NCBI RefSeq assembly: GCF_029360725.1
Contig: NZ_JARKMY010000002.1
Location: forward strand, 372,001 to 436,000
Direction: 5' to 3'
Length of the DNA: 64,000 bases
Source: Chryseolinea sp. H1M3-3
GTDB lineage: Bacteria; Bacteroidota; Bacteroidia; Cytophagales; Cyclobacteriaceae
Shown: positions 27,513 to 37,315 of the stretch, piece by piece
How the letters are laid out: each line of letters opens with the position of its first letter
Numbering within the stretch: the stretch's first letter is position 1
Made by a program: the position numbers and the translations under genes
The notes under the pieces: model-generated
Told to the model about the DNA's origin: nothing
The model's database searches: none
What the model saw: the letters and a program-made list of their open reading frames with translations, nothing else

Positions 27513-28454
27513 TTGACCTTGGAAAAAAGTAAAAAAACATTAATTGTTGTAACAGGGCCGACGGCAGCGGGTAAGACGGCAGTGGCGATCAAACTTGCAC
27601 AATTATTCAAGACTGAAATTATTTCGGCAGATTCGCGACAAATCTTTAAGGAGCTAGCTATTGGTACGGCAAAACCTTCAACCCAAGAATTGGCCCTGGT
27701 TCGGCATCATTTTATTGATTCGCATTCTATACAGGATGACTATGATGCTGCGCAATATGGTAGAGATGCCTTAGCCTTGATCACCGAGCTTTTTAAACAG
27801 CATGATAACCTGATTCTTTGTGGCGGGTCAGGTCTTTATATCAAAGCTGTTTGCGAAGGATTTGATGACATTCCTGAAATAGCTGAAAGTATCCGGGCAG
27901 ATCTGATGAGAAGCTATGAACTGCATGGAATTGAATGGCTGCAGCAAAAAATGCAGGAACTGGATACAGAACATTTTCATACCATCGACAAAAAAAATCC
28001 TCATCGGCTTATACGCGCGCTAGAGGTCAGGTTGGGTACAGGTTCGTCGATAGCTTCCTTTCGCACAAAAAAGAAAATGGAACACCCATTCACCATTGTT
28101 AAAATAGGATTGGAAGTTCCAAGAGAGGATCTTTATCAGCGCATCGATAAACGGATGGACACCATGATTGAACAAGGACTATTTGAAGAAGCTCAGAGTT
28201 TATATCCAAATAGAAACCTTCAAGCGTTACAAACGGTAGGTTACCAGGAAGTTTTTGATTTCATAGCAGGTAAGTATAACAAAGATGAAGCTATTCGTTT
28301 ACTAAAACGTAACACGCGCCGTTATGCAAAACGACAACTTACGTGGTTTAAACGCGACGACGAGATAACTTGGTTTGCTCCTGAAAATTTTGAAAACATT
28401 GTTGAATTAATTCGCAGTGAGATCAGTCAATCGGACCCAAAGACTTCTTTATGA
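27513..28454 (+). CDS. miaA: tRNA dimethylallyltransferase
   Basis: 313-residue enzyme that adds dimethylallyl to A37 of tRNAs reading UNN codons. Start is TTG at 27513 (a second TTG lies two codons later); no ATG precedes the P-loop VTGPTAAGKTAVA. Further family motifs: ISADSRQIFKELAIGTAKP, FIDS, CGGSGLYIKAVCEG, NPHRLIRALEV, LQTVGYQEVFDFI and the RNTRRYAKRQLTWFKRD segment. The stop overlaps the start of the following glycosyltransferase by 4 bp, so that gene is translationally coupled to it. Confidence 0.96.
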   Translation: MTLEKSKKTLIVVTGPTAAGKTAVAIKLAQLFKTEIISADSRQIFKELAIGTAKPSTQELALVRHHFIDSHSIQDDYDAAQYGRDALALITELFKQHDNLILCGGSGLYIKAVCEGFDDIPEIAESIRADLMRSYELHGIEWLQQKMQELDTEHFHTIDKKNPHRLIRALEVRLGTGSSIASFRTKKKMEHPFTIVKIGLEVPREDLYQRIDKRMDTMIEQGLFEEAQSLYPNRNLQALQTVGYQEVFDFIAGKYNKDEAIRLLKRNTRRYAKRQLTWFKRDDEITWFAPENFENIVELIRSEISQSDPKTSL

Positions 28455-29746
28455 ATAACAAGGTTTTAATCATCGCTTACTATTGGCCACCCAGCGGAGG
28501 TAGCGGTGTTCAGCGTTGGTTAAAATTTGTAAAGTACCTTCCCCATTTTGGTTGGCAGCCCTATGTGTTTACGCCAGAGAATCCATCGTTCGCGATTCGT
28601 GATGAATCTCTTCTGAAAGATGTTCCGATCGAAGCGGAGGTGATTCGTTTTCCCATTTGGGAACCTTATGAATCTTTCTTCAGGATTGCAGGTGCATTTA
28701 AGCAGAAGAAAACTGCCAAGCCAACCGACTTGGTATCAACAAATGATAAATCTCTCTTCCAAAAACTTAGCACTTTTATTCGCGCTAATTTTTTCATACC
28801 TGATCCACGTATTTTTTGGGTGCGACCATCAGTTAAATTTTTAAATGATTTTTTACGCGACAATGAAATCAGAACCATTATTACGACGGGTCCGCCACAT
28901 AGTATTCATTTGATAGGGTATAAATTAAAAATGAAAAACCCATCGCTTAACTGGCTGGCGGATTTCCGGGATCCGTGGAGCGAATGGGGATTCCTGGATA
29001 GCTTAAAGGTTAGCCAGCCAGCTAGAAATATTCACCGTAAATTAGAGATGAAGGTGTTACAGCGGGCTGACAAAATTATAACGATCACACCGTTTTATGT
29101 GCGCAGATTTGAAGCGCTGTCGAAAAGAAAGGTCGTTCTGTTAACAAATGGCTATGATGAAGATGATTTTAAAAACCTCGTGATACAACCCACAGAGAAA
29201 TTTGTTATCAGACATGTCGGTATCATCAATGAGAAATGTGACCCCCGGCCATTTATGGCTGCTCTCGAACAATTAATTATCACCGACGCAGAATTGAAAT
29301 CTAAAATTCACGTTGATTTTGTTGGTGAAGTACATTCGCAAGTGAAGAATTTCATACAGGCATCGTCCGCGCTTGCTTCGGTGACTTCTTTCACATCCTC
29401 CGTTCCGCACAAGGAACTCATTTCGATGTACGGTAAATCATCGTTGCTTCTTTTAATTCTGACTGGTTACAAAGATGCTGAGGGGTATATGCCAGGAAAA
29501 TTATTTGAATATTTGGCAACGGGTCTCCCTATTATAGGAACAGGTCCTGAAAATGGGGATGCGGCAAATTTGTTAGCTTCCACAGGAGCAGGCGAAATGA
29601 TCGAAGGCGACAAACAAGAAAAAATCAAAGAGAAAATCATGGAGTATTTTTCCCAATGGAAAACAGGCGCCGTGGTATTGCATAAGCGTGAATCGGAAAA
29701 GTATTCGCGAAAAAATGTGACAAAGGAATTAATTGAACTCCTCTAG
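28451..29746 (+). CDS. Glycosyltransferase, GT-B fold (family 4-like)
   Basis: 431-residue cytoplasmic glycosyltransferase. N terminus KVLIIAYYWPPSGGSGVQRW is the donor/acceptor domain opening found in Bacteroidota capsule or LPS enzymes. The middle has a linker to the C-terminal Rossmann domain (VVLLTNGYDEDDF, FVIRHVGIINEKCDPRPFM) and the nucleotide-sugar-binding region (MPGKLFEYLATGLPIIGTGPENGD) with the conserved Glu. First gene of the glycan cluster; coupled by ATGA overlap to miaA, an unusual partner. Confidence 0.87.
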   Translation: MNNKVLIIAYYWPPSGGSGVQRWLKFVKYLPHFGWQPYVFTPENPSFAIRDESLLKDVPIEAEVIRFPIWEPYESFFRIAGAFKQKKTAKPTDLVSTNDKSLFQKLSTFIRANFFIPDPRIFWVRPSVKFLNDFLRDNEIRTIITTGPPHSIHLIGYKLKMKNPSLNWLADFRDPWSEWGFLDSLKVSQPARNIHRKLEMKVLQRADKIITITPFYVRRFEALSKRKVVLLTNGYDEDDFKNLVIQPTEKFVIRHVGIINEKCDPRPFMAALEQLIITDAELKSKIHVDFVGEVHSQVKNFIQASSALASVTSFTSSVPHKELISMYGKSSLLLLILTGYKDAEGYMPGKLFEYLATGLPIIGTGPENGDAANLLASTGAGEMIEGDKQEKIKEKIMEYFSQWKTGAVVLHKRESEKYSRKNVTKELIELL

Positions 29747-29793
29747 AAGCGTATAGTCTTAAATTCTTTAATTGCAGTTTGAATCCCTAAAGA

Positions 29794-31236
29794 TTGATTA
29801 ATAAAAGTTTCATTAAGACTTCTGTTATCTATACGCTGGCTGGTACCTTACCGATGGCCAGCGCGCTTATCCTTCTTCCATTTTATATCCATCATTTATC
29901 CACAGAGGTGTATGGGGCACTGCAAATTTACCTGGCGTTTTCATTGCTGGTACAAATAATTGTAACCTTTAGTTTTGATTCCTCTGTTTACATTCACTTT
30001 CATGAATTTAAAAATGATTTCATAAAACTTTCTAAGTTCATCAGTTCGGCATTCATTTTTATGACATTGCTTAGTCTAGTAATCACCGTCTTTTTTGCGG
30101 GTGCCGGCGACGTTATTTTTAAATTAGTACTACCCGGTCGAAATGTTTCTTTTTACCCCTATGGATTGGCTTCTGTGGGTGCTGGTGTATTTCAGGCGTT
30201 GCTCAAAGTTCATAGCAGCTTACTGCAAAGTCGTGAGAAGCCGGAAACTTTTTTTTGGTCGAATGTTTTTTCATTTACGCTCATCGCATCATTTACTATT
30301 ATTGGATTAGAACTTTATCCCAACTCATTGATGGGACCGGTAGTCGGGCGGTTGCTTGCGGCATTGGTCACGGGCATTTGGGTACTCATGAGAATATTTC
30401 GAGAGTTTGGTTTTCAATATGATTTTACATGGCTAAAAACGTCGTTCGGTTTTAATACCTATACCTTCATTTACCAGATTCTGCAGTGGTTTATTAATTA
30501 CTTTGACCGCATTGTGATGCTGCTCGTCTTATCCCTTGCTGATGTTGGTGTTTACGTCTTTGCAACCCAGTGTTTGATTGTTTTGGAACTGTTAATGAAC
30601 AGTTTGCACAGTTCGTTTTATCCCAAGGTTGTGAGTTCCATCATGGCCCAGTCAGAAAAGCAGTCGTTACCTGAAATAAACAGGTATTATCATGGATTGA
30701 CAGCTTTCATTATGATATCAGCATGTGCAGGTGTACTGTTGCTGCCGTGGGCTATAGAAACTTTCGTACGGAAGGAAGCTTACCGGGAAAGCATTCCTTA
30801 TTTACCTTTTCTTGCAACGATCTATTTTTTCAGAACGATGCGCCTGTTCTTTACGGCCCCTTACGGGATATTGAAATACACCAAACCGCTCCCCATCGTT
30901 TATCTTATCGTGGTGGCAATAAAAATTTTATTAATGCTCGTGTTGATGCCCCAGTTTAAGGTGTTTGGTGTTGTAATTGCATCACTGGCAAGTTCTGTTC
31001 TTGAAATTGTATTGCTTCGTTATAGCATTAAACATATGTTCAGATTTCGATTCAATTTTTTCAAGATCGTAGGCGCACCGATGATCCTGTTTTTGTTGAT
31101 CATTCTCCTGGAACCGTTACTAGGAAAAACGTATCCTTACCTCATTCACTTTATTTACCTCACAAGCTGTGGAGCGCTTTTATGGTGGGCCTATCGTCAC
31201 GAGGTAAAGTTGCTTAATCCCCTTTATAAAAAATGA
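29794..31236 (+). CDS. Oligosaccharide flippase, Wzx/MATE-like
   Basis: 480-residue polytopic protein with about 12-14 hydrophobic helices. The TTG start at 29794 (MINKSFIKTSVIYTLAGTLPMASALILLPFYIHHLS) is preferred because the first helix begins before the next ATG. The opening matches polysaccharide-biosynthesis (PST/Wzx) flippases, and the HSSFYPKVVSSIM segment after the sixth helix fits too. It would flip a lipid-linked oligosaccharide to the periplasmic face. It sits between glycosyltransferase and sugar-modifying genes, as expected in a Wzx-dependent cluster; no wzy polymerase is seen in the window. Confidence 0.88.
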   Translation: MINKSFIKTSVIYTLAGTLPMASALILLPFYIHHLSTEVYGALQIYLAFSLLVQIIVTFSFDSSVYIHFHEFKNDFIKLSKFISSAFIFMTLLSLVITVFFAGAGDVIFKLVLPGRNVSFYPYGLASVGAGVFQALLKVHSSLLQSREKPETFFWSNVFSFTLIASFTIIGLELYPNSLMGPVVGRLLAALVTGIWVLMRIFREFGFQYDFTWLKTSFGFNTYTFIYQILQWFINYFDRIVMLLVLSLADVGVYVFATQCLIVLELLMNSLHSSFYPKVVSSIMAQSEKQSLPEINRYYHGLTAFIMISACAGVLLLPWAIETFVRKEAYRESIPYLPFLATIYFFRTMRLFFTAPYGILKYTKPLPIVYLIVVAIKILLMLVLMPQFKVFGVVIASLASSVLEIVLLRYSIKHMFRFRFNFFKIVGAPMILFLLIILLEPLLGKTYPYLIHFIYLTSCGALLWWAYRHEVKLLNPLYKK

Positions 31237-31331
31237 GATCGATCTATTCAAGTGCGTTCGAGGGCTTGACAAAGTAAAAAATTCACCCTCAAATCTGCCA
31301 GCTTACGAATTAATCTTATTTTGCATCTTAA

Positions 31332-32414
31332 ATGATCCCAGTCACGAAACCATTTCTGCCACCGATCGAAGAATACGAAAAGTACCTTAAAGGTATTTGG
31401 AACAGAAATTGGCTGACTAACAACGGACCTCTGGTTAATGAACTTGAGCTGGCATTAAAGGATTATTTAAAGATCAAGCACCTGCTATTTGTAACAAACG
31501 GGACGATTGCGATACAGCTCGCAATCAAGGCACTTGAGTTGAAAGGAAAAATTATCACCACACCGTTTTCGTATGTTGCGACAACGAGCAGCCTGGTGTG
31601 GGAAGGATGTGAACCAGTATTTGTTGATATAGATCCACGCACTTGCAATATTGATCCTTCAAAGATTGAGGAAGCAATCACACCTGACACATCGGCTATT
31701 CTTGCTACCCATGTTTACGGCAATCCCTGCGACGTTGAAGCCATCGATGAAATTGCCAAAAGAAGAAACTTAAAAGTGATCTACGACGGAGCACATGCGT
31801 TCGGGGTAACTTTAAAAGGTAAATCCATTTTTGAATATGGAGATATTAGCACATGCAGTTTTCATGCGACTAAACTTTTTCATACGGTAGAGGGTGGATC
31901 TGTCGTAACGAAGGACCCTGCACTGTTGAAACGGATGGCTTACTTGAGAAATTTTGGTCATGATGGTCCGGAGCGTTTTGCGCAATTGGGAATCAACGGT
32001 AAAAATTCCGAATTCCACGCCGCGATGGGCCTCGTGAATTTGAAGTATGTCGATCAGATCATTTCGGTCAGGAAAAAATTGTCAGAGCAGTATGATAAAT
32101 TTGTTCGCACCTTCCAGGGTGTTAAACCAACCATCGCGCCGGATGTGAGCTATAATTTCGCTTATTATCCGGTTATTTTTAATGATGAAAAATTACTGCT
32201 GAAAGTAGTAGAAACATTAAATCAAAACTGGATTCATCCGCGAAGATACTTCTTTCCGTCGTTGGAGGACTTGCCTTATGTCCACCAGAAATCTCACTGC
32301 GAAGTGGCAAGATCAATTGCTCACCGGGCCCTTTGTCTTCCGCTTTTTGATACACTTACTACGGAAGAGATCGCTATGATTTTTCGGATTATTCTCAGGG
32401 TTCAAAATAATTAG
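31332..32414 (+). CDS. DegT/DnrJ/EryC1/StrS aminotransferase, WecE-like
   Basis: 360-residue PLP enzyme of the sugar aminotransferase family. Visible signatures: TNNGPLVNELELAL, TNGTIAIQLAIKAL (cofactor phosphate site), TTPFSYVATTSSLVW, HVYGNPCDVEAI, YDGAHAFGV and the catalytic Lys in STCSFHATKLFHTVEGGSVV. It aminates a 4-keto-6-deoxy nucleotide sugar. Because its neighbours are an N-acyltransferase and a WecF-like transferase, the likely product is dTDP-4-amino-4,6-dideoxygalactose or a relative; this is inferred. The acetyltransferase follows after 3 nt. Confidence 0.93.
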   Translation: MIPVTKPFLPPIEEYEKYLKGIWNRNWLTNNGPLVNELELALKDYLKIKHLLFVTNGTIAIQLAIKALELKGKIITTPFSYVATTSSLVWEGCEPVFVDIDPRTCNIDPSKIEEAITPDTSAILATHVYGNPCDVEAIDEIAKRRNLKVIYDGAHAFGVTLKGKSIFEYGDISTCSFHATKLFHTVEGGSVVTKDPALLKRMAYLRNFGHDGPERFAQLGINGKNSEFHAAMGLVNLKYVDQIISVRKKLSEQYDKFVRTFQGVKPTIAPDVSYNFAYYPVIFNDEKLLLKVVETLNQNWIHPRRYFFPSLEDLPYVHQKSHCEVARSIAHRALCLPLFDTLTTEEIAMIFRIILRVQNN

Positions 32415-32417
32415 TGC

Positions 32418-33071
32418 ATGATTATCGTAGGAGCGGGAGGTTTTGCCAAGGAAATTCTGGAGACGTTTTCGCAGCGGAAAGAACTGGATGACTTGTTTTT
32501 TTTTGATAATACATCAAACGACCCGCCCGGGAAATTATTCAACAGGTTTCCGGTGTTAAGAACGATCGAGCAAGTCAAAGAAATTTTTGATAAACGTGGA
32601 GACCTACGATTCACCCTAGGCTTAGGCAATCCGTTGTATCGATATAAGTTGAACAATTTATTTTCATCCATTGGAGGCAAACTTACCTCTACCATAAGCC
32701 CCAACACAGAAATTGGAAGCTTCGGTACCACGATTGCCCCGGGTTGTAATATTCTTTCTGGAAGTATCATTACCAACAATGTGACATTAAAAACCTGCTG
32801 CCTTATTAATCCAGGCTGCTCTATTTCACATGATAGCGTACTCGAAGATTATGTTCAGATATCACCAGGTGTTAGAATAACAGGGAATTGTGTGATTGAT
32901 GGTTTTAGTGTGCTGGGGACTAATGCAGTTGTACTTCCAAAAGTAAGAATTGGAAGGAATGTCATCGTAGGAGCGGGCGCTGTTGTCACCAAAGATGTCC
33001 CGGATAATTCGATGGTAATGGGCGTACCCGCTGTCGTAAGGAAAAAACTTGCCCCACTTGAATTTAATTGA
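32418..33071 (+). CDS. Sugar N/O-acyltransferase, NeuD/PglD family
   Basis: 217 residues: an N-terminal Rossmann-like nucleotide-sugar domain (MIIVGAGGFAKEILETF) and a C-terminal left-handed beta-helix of hexapeptide repeats (TIAPGCNILSGSIITNNVTL, NPGCSISHDSVLEDYVQI, IGRNVIVGAGAVVTKDV) with the catalytic His in the ISHDS coil. PglD acetylates UDP-4-amino-sugars in Campylobacter; by context this enzyme acetylates the 4-amino sugar made by the preceding aminotransferase. It would take the place of WecD, which has a GNAT fold. Tight spacing on both sides indicates an operon. Confidence 0.9.
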   Translation: MIIVGAGGFAKEILETFSQRKELDDLFFFDNTSNDPPGKLFNRFPVLRTIEQVKEIFDKRGDLRFTLGLGNPLYRYKLNNLFSSIGGKLTSTISPNTEIGSFGTTIAPGCNILSGSIITNNVTLKTCCLINPGCSISHDSVLEDYVQISPGVRITGNCVIDGFSVLGTNAVVLPKVRIGRNVIVGAGAVVTKDVPDNSMVMGVPAVVRKKLAPLEFN

Positions 33072-33080
33072 TGTGTGGAA

Positions 33081-34163
33081 ATGAACTTACACATCGTTCC
33101 TGATAATACATTTTCAAATAAGTTTTATGACAATCTTCTCGAACTGAATTTGAGCGGAAACAATAAAATTGTGGTCAGGACCAATGAAGAGAAACTTAAA
33201 AACATCAAACATGCCCTGCCTTTTGCACCTCTTTATTCAAAACGATTTGCGTCATTGGTAGGTGATACTGCACATTATAAAAAAGTGTTCATTCATTATT
33301 TTACGCCATTACTTTATCGCTGGGTAGCTACGCATACTTTTCAGGAATTAAACTGGATGATCTGGGGAGGCGATCTTTATAATTTATCGTCGTTAGATGA
33401 ATTGTGTTATGAGCCTCTTACCCTCAACAACTATGTGAGACAGGATTGGTCTGCACAAACAAAGCTTTACAATTTGAAGGTATTATTGACGCAACGCCCC
33501 TTCCAGAAAAAAGCGTATTCAAAAGTAAAAAATATTCTTACCTGGATGACCGAGGAGTACAAGTTTGCTTTAGATCATCTGCCAATTAATGCAGATCATA
33601 AATTTTTCTTTTATGAAAACCAGCTACCCTACGGGAGACTGGATGGAGTCATTAGGAGCTCCGGAAGTTCTGACAAACTCTCACTAATTATTGGTAATTC
33701 TGGTTCACCCACAAATAACCATCTTGATGCGGTTAAATTTTTAGAAGATAGTAAAATAAGTGCTGACCTGTATTTTCCGGTTTCTTATGGAGATGCCCGC
33801 TATATTTCGTTCCTCAAAAAAAATATTAAGTTCAGTTTTGGACGCGTTGAGTTTATAGAGCGCTTCATGCCATTTGATGAATACCTGAACTTCATCGTAT
33901 CTGCTGACGGCCTTGTAATGAATTCAACACGACCGCAGGGCTATGGTAACATTTTAATGATGATGTATATTGGTAAACCAGTCTTCTTTAATTCGAAAAA
34001 CATTTCCTTGCCTGACTTGAATGCAGCGGGGTTGAAGTGGTTTTCACTGGAAAGCTTAAAATCTCTTGAGACATTGAAAAATGATGCTGGTAATAAAGTC
34101 GCGGTGATGAATTTGCTTTCGCACGAGCGGTTACTGAAAGAGTATCAAATACTATTCAGCTAG
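33081..34163 (+). CDS. WecF-like 4-acetamido-4,6-dideoxygalactose transferase
   Basis: 360 residues from ATG at 33081 (MNLHIVPDNTFS); a GTG two codons upstream is possible. The sequence fits glycosyltransferase family 56 (WecF, TDP-Fuc4NAc:lipid II transferase): an opening LHIVPDNTFSNKF, the WMIWGGDLYNL segment, LSLIIGNSGSPTNNHLDAV, and VSADGLVMNSTRPQGYGNILMMMYIGKPVFFN. In enterobacteria WecF adds the third sugar of common-antigen lipid III. The neighbouring aminotransferase and acetyltransferase supply the two preceding enzymatic steps. The acceptor in this organism is unknown. Confidence 0.82.
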   Translation: MNLHIVPDNTFSNKFYDNLLELNLSGNNKIVVRTNEEKLKNIKHALPFAPLYSKRFASLVGDTAHYKKVFIHYFTPLLYRWVATHTFQELNWMIWGGDLYNLSSLDELCYEPLTLNNYVRQDWSAQTKLYNLKVLLTQRPFQKKAYSKVKNILTWMTEEYKFALDHLPINADHKFFFYENQLPYGRLDGVIRSSGSSDKLSLIIGNSGSPTNNHLDAVKFLEDSKISADLYFPVSYGDARYISFLKKNIKFSFGRVEFIERFMPFDEYLNFIVSADGLVMNSTRPQGYGNILMMMYIGKPVFFNSKNISLPDLNAAGLKWFSLESLKSLETLKNDAGNKVAVMNLLSHERLLKEYQILFS

Positions 34164-34176
34164 CTGACAAAATCCG

Positions 34177-35322
34177 TCAAACGAGTATTCGGGAAATCAT
34201 TTCATTGATGTTCTTAGCGTTTACCTCCGCGTTCAACGCTTTGGCTGCGATACTTGAATTTTTCTTAAATGACTTGATATCATTTTGGGTTAAGCTGGCA
34301 AGCTTATTTGCCAGACTTTGAGCTGTAAACTGATCAGAAACTACACCAATATTATATTTCTGCACAATTTCTGCCATTTCCGGCGTTGGCCCAATCGCTA
34401 CCCCCAAACGTGCCTGAATGAAATCGAAAAGTTTATTAGGTAGCGTATTTTCGTAATTAAAGTTTACAGGCGGGAGTAGGAAAATGCCTATATCATATTT
34501 GTAAATGGTGGTCACTACCTCGGTGCTTTTAACGGGCGGAACTATCGTTATTCGTGGGTCATGTTTGGCCTTTACCCGCAGTTGGTCGATGTATTCCCGC
34601 GTATTTTTTGACGCAAACCCAGGCATTAGCAGCATCAAATCCAGTGTAAAACGCTCATCTAATAACGACATAACATCGATCATCAGCTCAAGTTTGCGAG
34701 ATGGAGTAGCTATACCGTGATGTATCAAACGTATTTGGTTTTCTTTTACTTCACTAGGCTCAATGTCATAGTAGTTATTAGCATTGGTAATGACAGTCGG
34801 ATGAACTTGGAAATTCTTTTCATACTCGCGCGCCAATCCTTTGCCGACGGTCATCATGCCGGCTGTTAGGGGAATGTATTTTTTACAGAGCCAAGTGTTA
34901 AAATCCTGGAAAAACACCCGCCACATCTTTTTATCTTCGAAATGCCTTGGCGCGTATTCGTGAGCGTCAAAAATAACTTTTGGATTTCCCGGAAATGCAA
35001 ATGCCAACGGCAATGTCTCAACATCGTTGGCAATAATCAGATCAAAGTTCCTATCGGATAAAGATTTTATTATGTAGTAATAATTGTGGAGAATCTTGTG
35101 AGCAATGGTATGGAACTTAAGCAATAAAAAGATGGACGTTATGATTTTTCGGACAACTGTAAGCTTGGTAGGCTTTATAATGATAAGTTCATAATGGTCT
35201 GAAGGATCGCCGCCAAAACAAACGACTGTAGTTTTATAATGGTTTTGAATAGCCATGATCTGCCGTCTAACCCGAGCATCGTGCTTGAGATTACTCAGAA
35301 CAATAACCAGAATCTTTTTCAT
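34177..35322 (-). CDS. Glycosyltransferase, GT-B fold
   Basis: 381-residue glycosyltransferase on the opposite strand, convergent with the WecF-like gene (13 nt between stops). N terminus KKILVIVLSNLKHDARVRRQ, then ANDVETLPLAFAFPGN and FDAHEYAPRHFEDKK, a pattern of family-4-like enzymes in Bacteroidota. The C-terminal domain has GIATPSRKLELMIDVM, LMLLMPG and LPNKLFDFIQARLGVAIGPTPEMAEIV. It likely adds a sugar to the same surface glycan, but nothing fixes donor or acceptor. Confidence 0.83.
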   Translation of the reverse strand: MKKILVIVLSNLKHDARVRRQIMAIQNHYKTTVVCFGGDPSDHYELIIIKPTKLTVVRKIITSIFLLLKFHTIAHKILHNYYYIIKSLSDRNFDLIIANDVETLPLAFAFPGNPKVIFDAHEYAPRHFEDKKMWRVFFQDFNTWLCKKYIPLTAGMMTVGKGLAREYEKNFQVHPTVITNANNYYDIEPSEVKENQIRLIHHGIATPSRKLELMIDVMSLLDERFTLDLMLLMPGFASKNTREYIDQLRVKAKHDPRITIVPPVKSTEVVTTIYKYDIGIFLLPPVNFNYENTLPNKLFDFIQARLGVAIGPTPEMAEIVQKYNIGVVSDQFTAQSLANKLASLTQNDIKSFKKNSSIAAKALNAEVNAKNINEMISRILV

Positions 35323-35386
35323 TTCTTTGCGAAACTATAGGTTTAACTTTCCTCTTTTCTCAGTAAACAATCCGTAAAGTTTCGCA

Positions 35387-35944
35387 TTAACTTTTTAAGC
35401 GGCTTGGATTATCCTTAGCAAATGATTCCCAGGATTTACTTTTGCCCTTAACCTCGCCCTTTTGAAAATGATGACAAACTGCTACGGCTAAGGCATCGGT
35501 TGCGTCTAAAAGCTTTGGAAGTTCTTTGATGGTGAATAACGTCATTAACATCCTGGCGACCTGCTCTTTGGATGCATTGCCATTGCCGGTAACTGACTGC
35601 TTTACCCGCTTGGGTGCATATTCAACAATCGGAATTTCTCTCGATAGCGCTGCCGACATCGCCACTCCTTGTGCCCTCCCTAACTTAAGCATGGATTGAA
35701 CATTCTTTCCAAAGAAGGGAGCTTCCAGTGCAACTTCATCCGGATGAAAATCATCAATTAAACTCAATACGCGATCAAATATTTTTTTCAGCCTTAATTC
35801 ATGGCTTTCAAGCTTATTCAAGTGGATTACACCAAACTGCAAGAGATCAATTTTTGGCTTTCTAACCAAAATCACACCATACCCCATAATGTTGGTCCCT
35901 GGGTCAAGTCCCAGAATAATTCTTTCTTTCTCCAAATTTCTCAC
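35387..35944 (-). CDS. ruvC: Holliday junction endonuclease RuvC
   Basis: 185-residue resolvase, started by a GTG at 35944. The first catalytic Asp14 is in [15 protein letters not shown], the Glu in [11 protein letters not shown], and the last acidic residues in [17 protein letters not shown]. It cuts Holliday junctions made by RuvAB during recombination repair. ruvA and ruvB are not in the window. Divergent from the GT2 gene with a 46-bp gap. Confidence 0.95.
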   Translation of the reverse strand: MRNLEKERIILGLDPGTNIMGYGVILVRKPKIDLLQFGVIHLNKLESHELRLKKIFDRVLSLIDDFHPDEVALEAPFFGKNVQSMLKLGRAQGVAMSAALSREIPIVEYAPKRVKQSVTGNGNASKEQVARMLMTLFTIKELPKLLDATDALAVAVCHHFQKGEVKGKSKSWESFAKDNPSRLKS

Positions 35945-35990
35945 GGGTTCAAGATAGGCAGCGTTTATAAATTATTGAAATTGCATCTGC

Positions 35991-37121
35991 ATGACATTCG
36001 TTTTTATCTTGTTTTTTTTGATGTATTTCCTGTTCATCGGACTCTTAATCGCTGGTTGGCGTAAAGCTATTTCCCAAAAATTACCGGGACCCGAAGAACA
36101 TCATCACTTGATTTCAATTGTTATCGCCGCTCGGAACGAAGGCTCGCGGATTGCCCGCCTTCTGGCAGACATTCAACTTCAATCTTATAAAAATTATGAA
36201 GTGATCGTTGTTAACGATCATTCAACTGACAATACTTTCGAACAGGCAGAGCTTTTTGCACGCATGGATGCGAGATTTACGATCATCCAAAATGCCGGCG
36301 AAGGAAAAAAAAATGCGCTGACGAAAGGAATCTATTATAGCAAGGGAGACATCATTGTCACCACAGATGCAGATTGCAGGGTTAATAATCATTGGCTTAC
36401 CTCGATCTCCTGCTACTTTCAGCAAAGCGATACAAAAATGGTTTTCGGCGGAGTAAGAATTGAAGGCGATTCTTTTTTCTCAAAAATTCAAGCACATGAA
36501 TTCTTAAGCTTGATCGGAACATCTGCTGCAACATGGGCATTTGGATTTCCATCGATGTGCAATGGAGCAAATCTTGCTTTCCGAAAGACGGTCTTCAAGG
36601 AAGTTGGCGGCTACGAAAATAACCTGCATATCCCTTCCGGTGACGACGAATTTTTAATGCATAAAATTTTTCGTGCGTATCCAAGCGGAATAAAGTTTGT
36701 CTCTAACAGAGAGGCAATTGTAACCACATGTCCATCGTCTGACCTACAACAATTTTTGTATCAACGGATTCGCTGGGCAGGAAAGTGGAGACATAATTTA
36801 TCCATTACCAATGTATTGCTCGCCATTTTTATTTTTTTCTTTCACGTATCCATGATGCTATTGCCAGTTGCCGCCTATCTCGGGTTTATTCAACCTGTTG
36901 TGGCAGCATCCTTGCTCATTTGGAAGCTAGTTTTTGAATATACTGTATTGAAAAAAATTGCTGATTTTTTAATTGTCCCATGGAATTGGACGGCTTTTAT
37001 TATACTTCAGATAACTTATCCTCTGTATGCCGTTGGCGTTGGCTTGATTTCGTTATTTCTGTCATACGAATGGAAAGGAAGAAAATTAAAATCCTTTAGC
37101 ATCAATACGGTAAAAAAGTAA
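35991..37121 (+). CDS. Membrane-associated family 2 glycosyltransferase
   Basis: 376 residues: an N-terminal TM helix, a GT-A catalytic domain (ISIVIAARNEGSRIARLL, VVNDHSTDNTFEQA, ITTDADCRV with the DxD-type motif, and PSGDDEFLMHKIF) with the acceptor-side Q/RxxRW motif YQRIRWAGKW, then three C-terminal TM helices. This is the layout of processive or lipid-linked GT2 enzymes. It may build a surface polysaccharide or glycolipid. Not adjacent to a synthase partner, so the product is open. Confidence 0.88.
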   Translation: MTFVFILFFLMYFLFIGLLIAGWRKAISQKLPGPEEHHHLISIVIAARNEGSRIARLLADIQLQSYKNYEVIVVNDHSTDNTFEQAELFARMDARFTIIQNAGEGKKNALTKGIYYSKGDIIVTTDADCRVNNHWLTSISCYFQQSDTKMVFGGVRIEGDSFFSKIQAHEFLSLIGTSAATWAFGFPSMCNGANLAFRKTVFKEVGGYENNLHIPSGDDEFLMHKIFRAYPSGIKFVSNREAIVTTCPSSDLQQFLYQRIRWAGKWRHNLSITNVLLAIFIFFFHVSMMLLPVAAYLGFIQPVVAASLLIWKLVFEYTVLKKIADFLIVPWNWTAFIILQITYPLYAVGVGLISLFLSYEWKGRKLKSFSINTVKK

Positions 37122-37315
37122 CGTTTTTTTGGAGATGCATAGATGGAGAGAAGGTTAATAAAAATTCGTATTTTAATTGATTATTAAAACTAAAATTGGC
37201 TTCGTGCATGTTTTGCAAAAATTAATCGTTAACAGGCAAACTGGACACACGATAGAACAGAAAAAATTCTGTGAATCCGCGTAATCCACTGAATCCTGTT
37301 AACTTTACAATCCCT

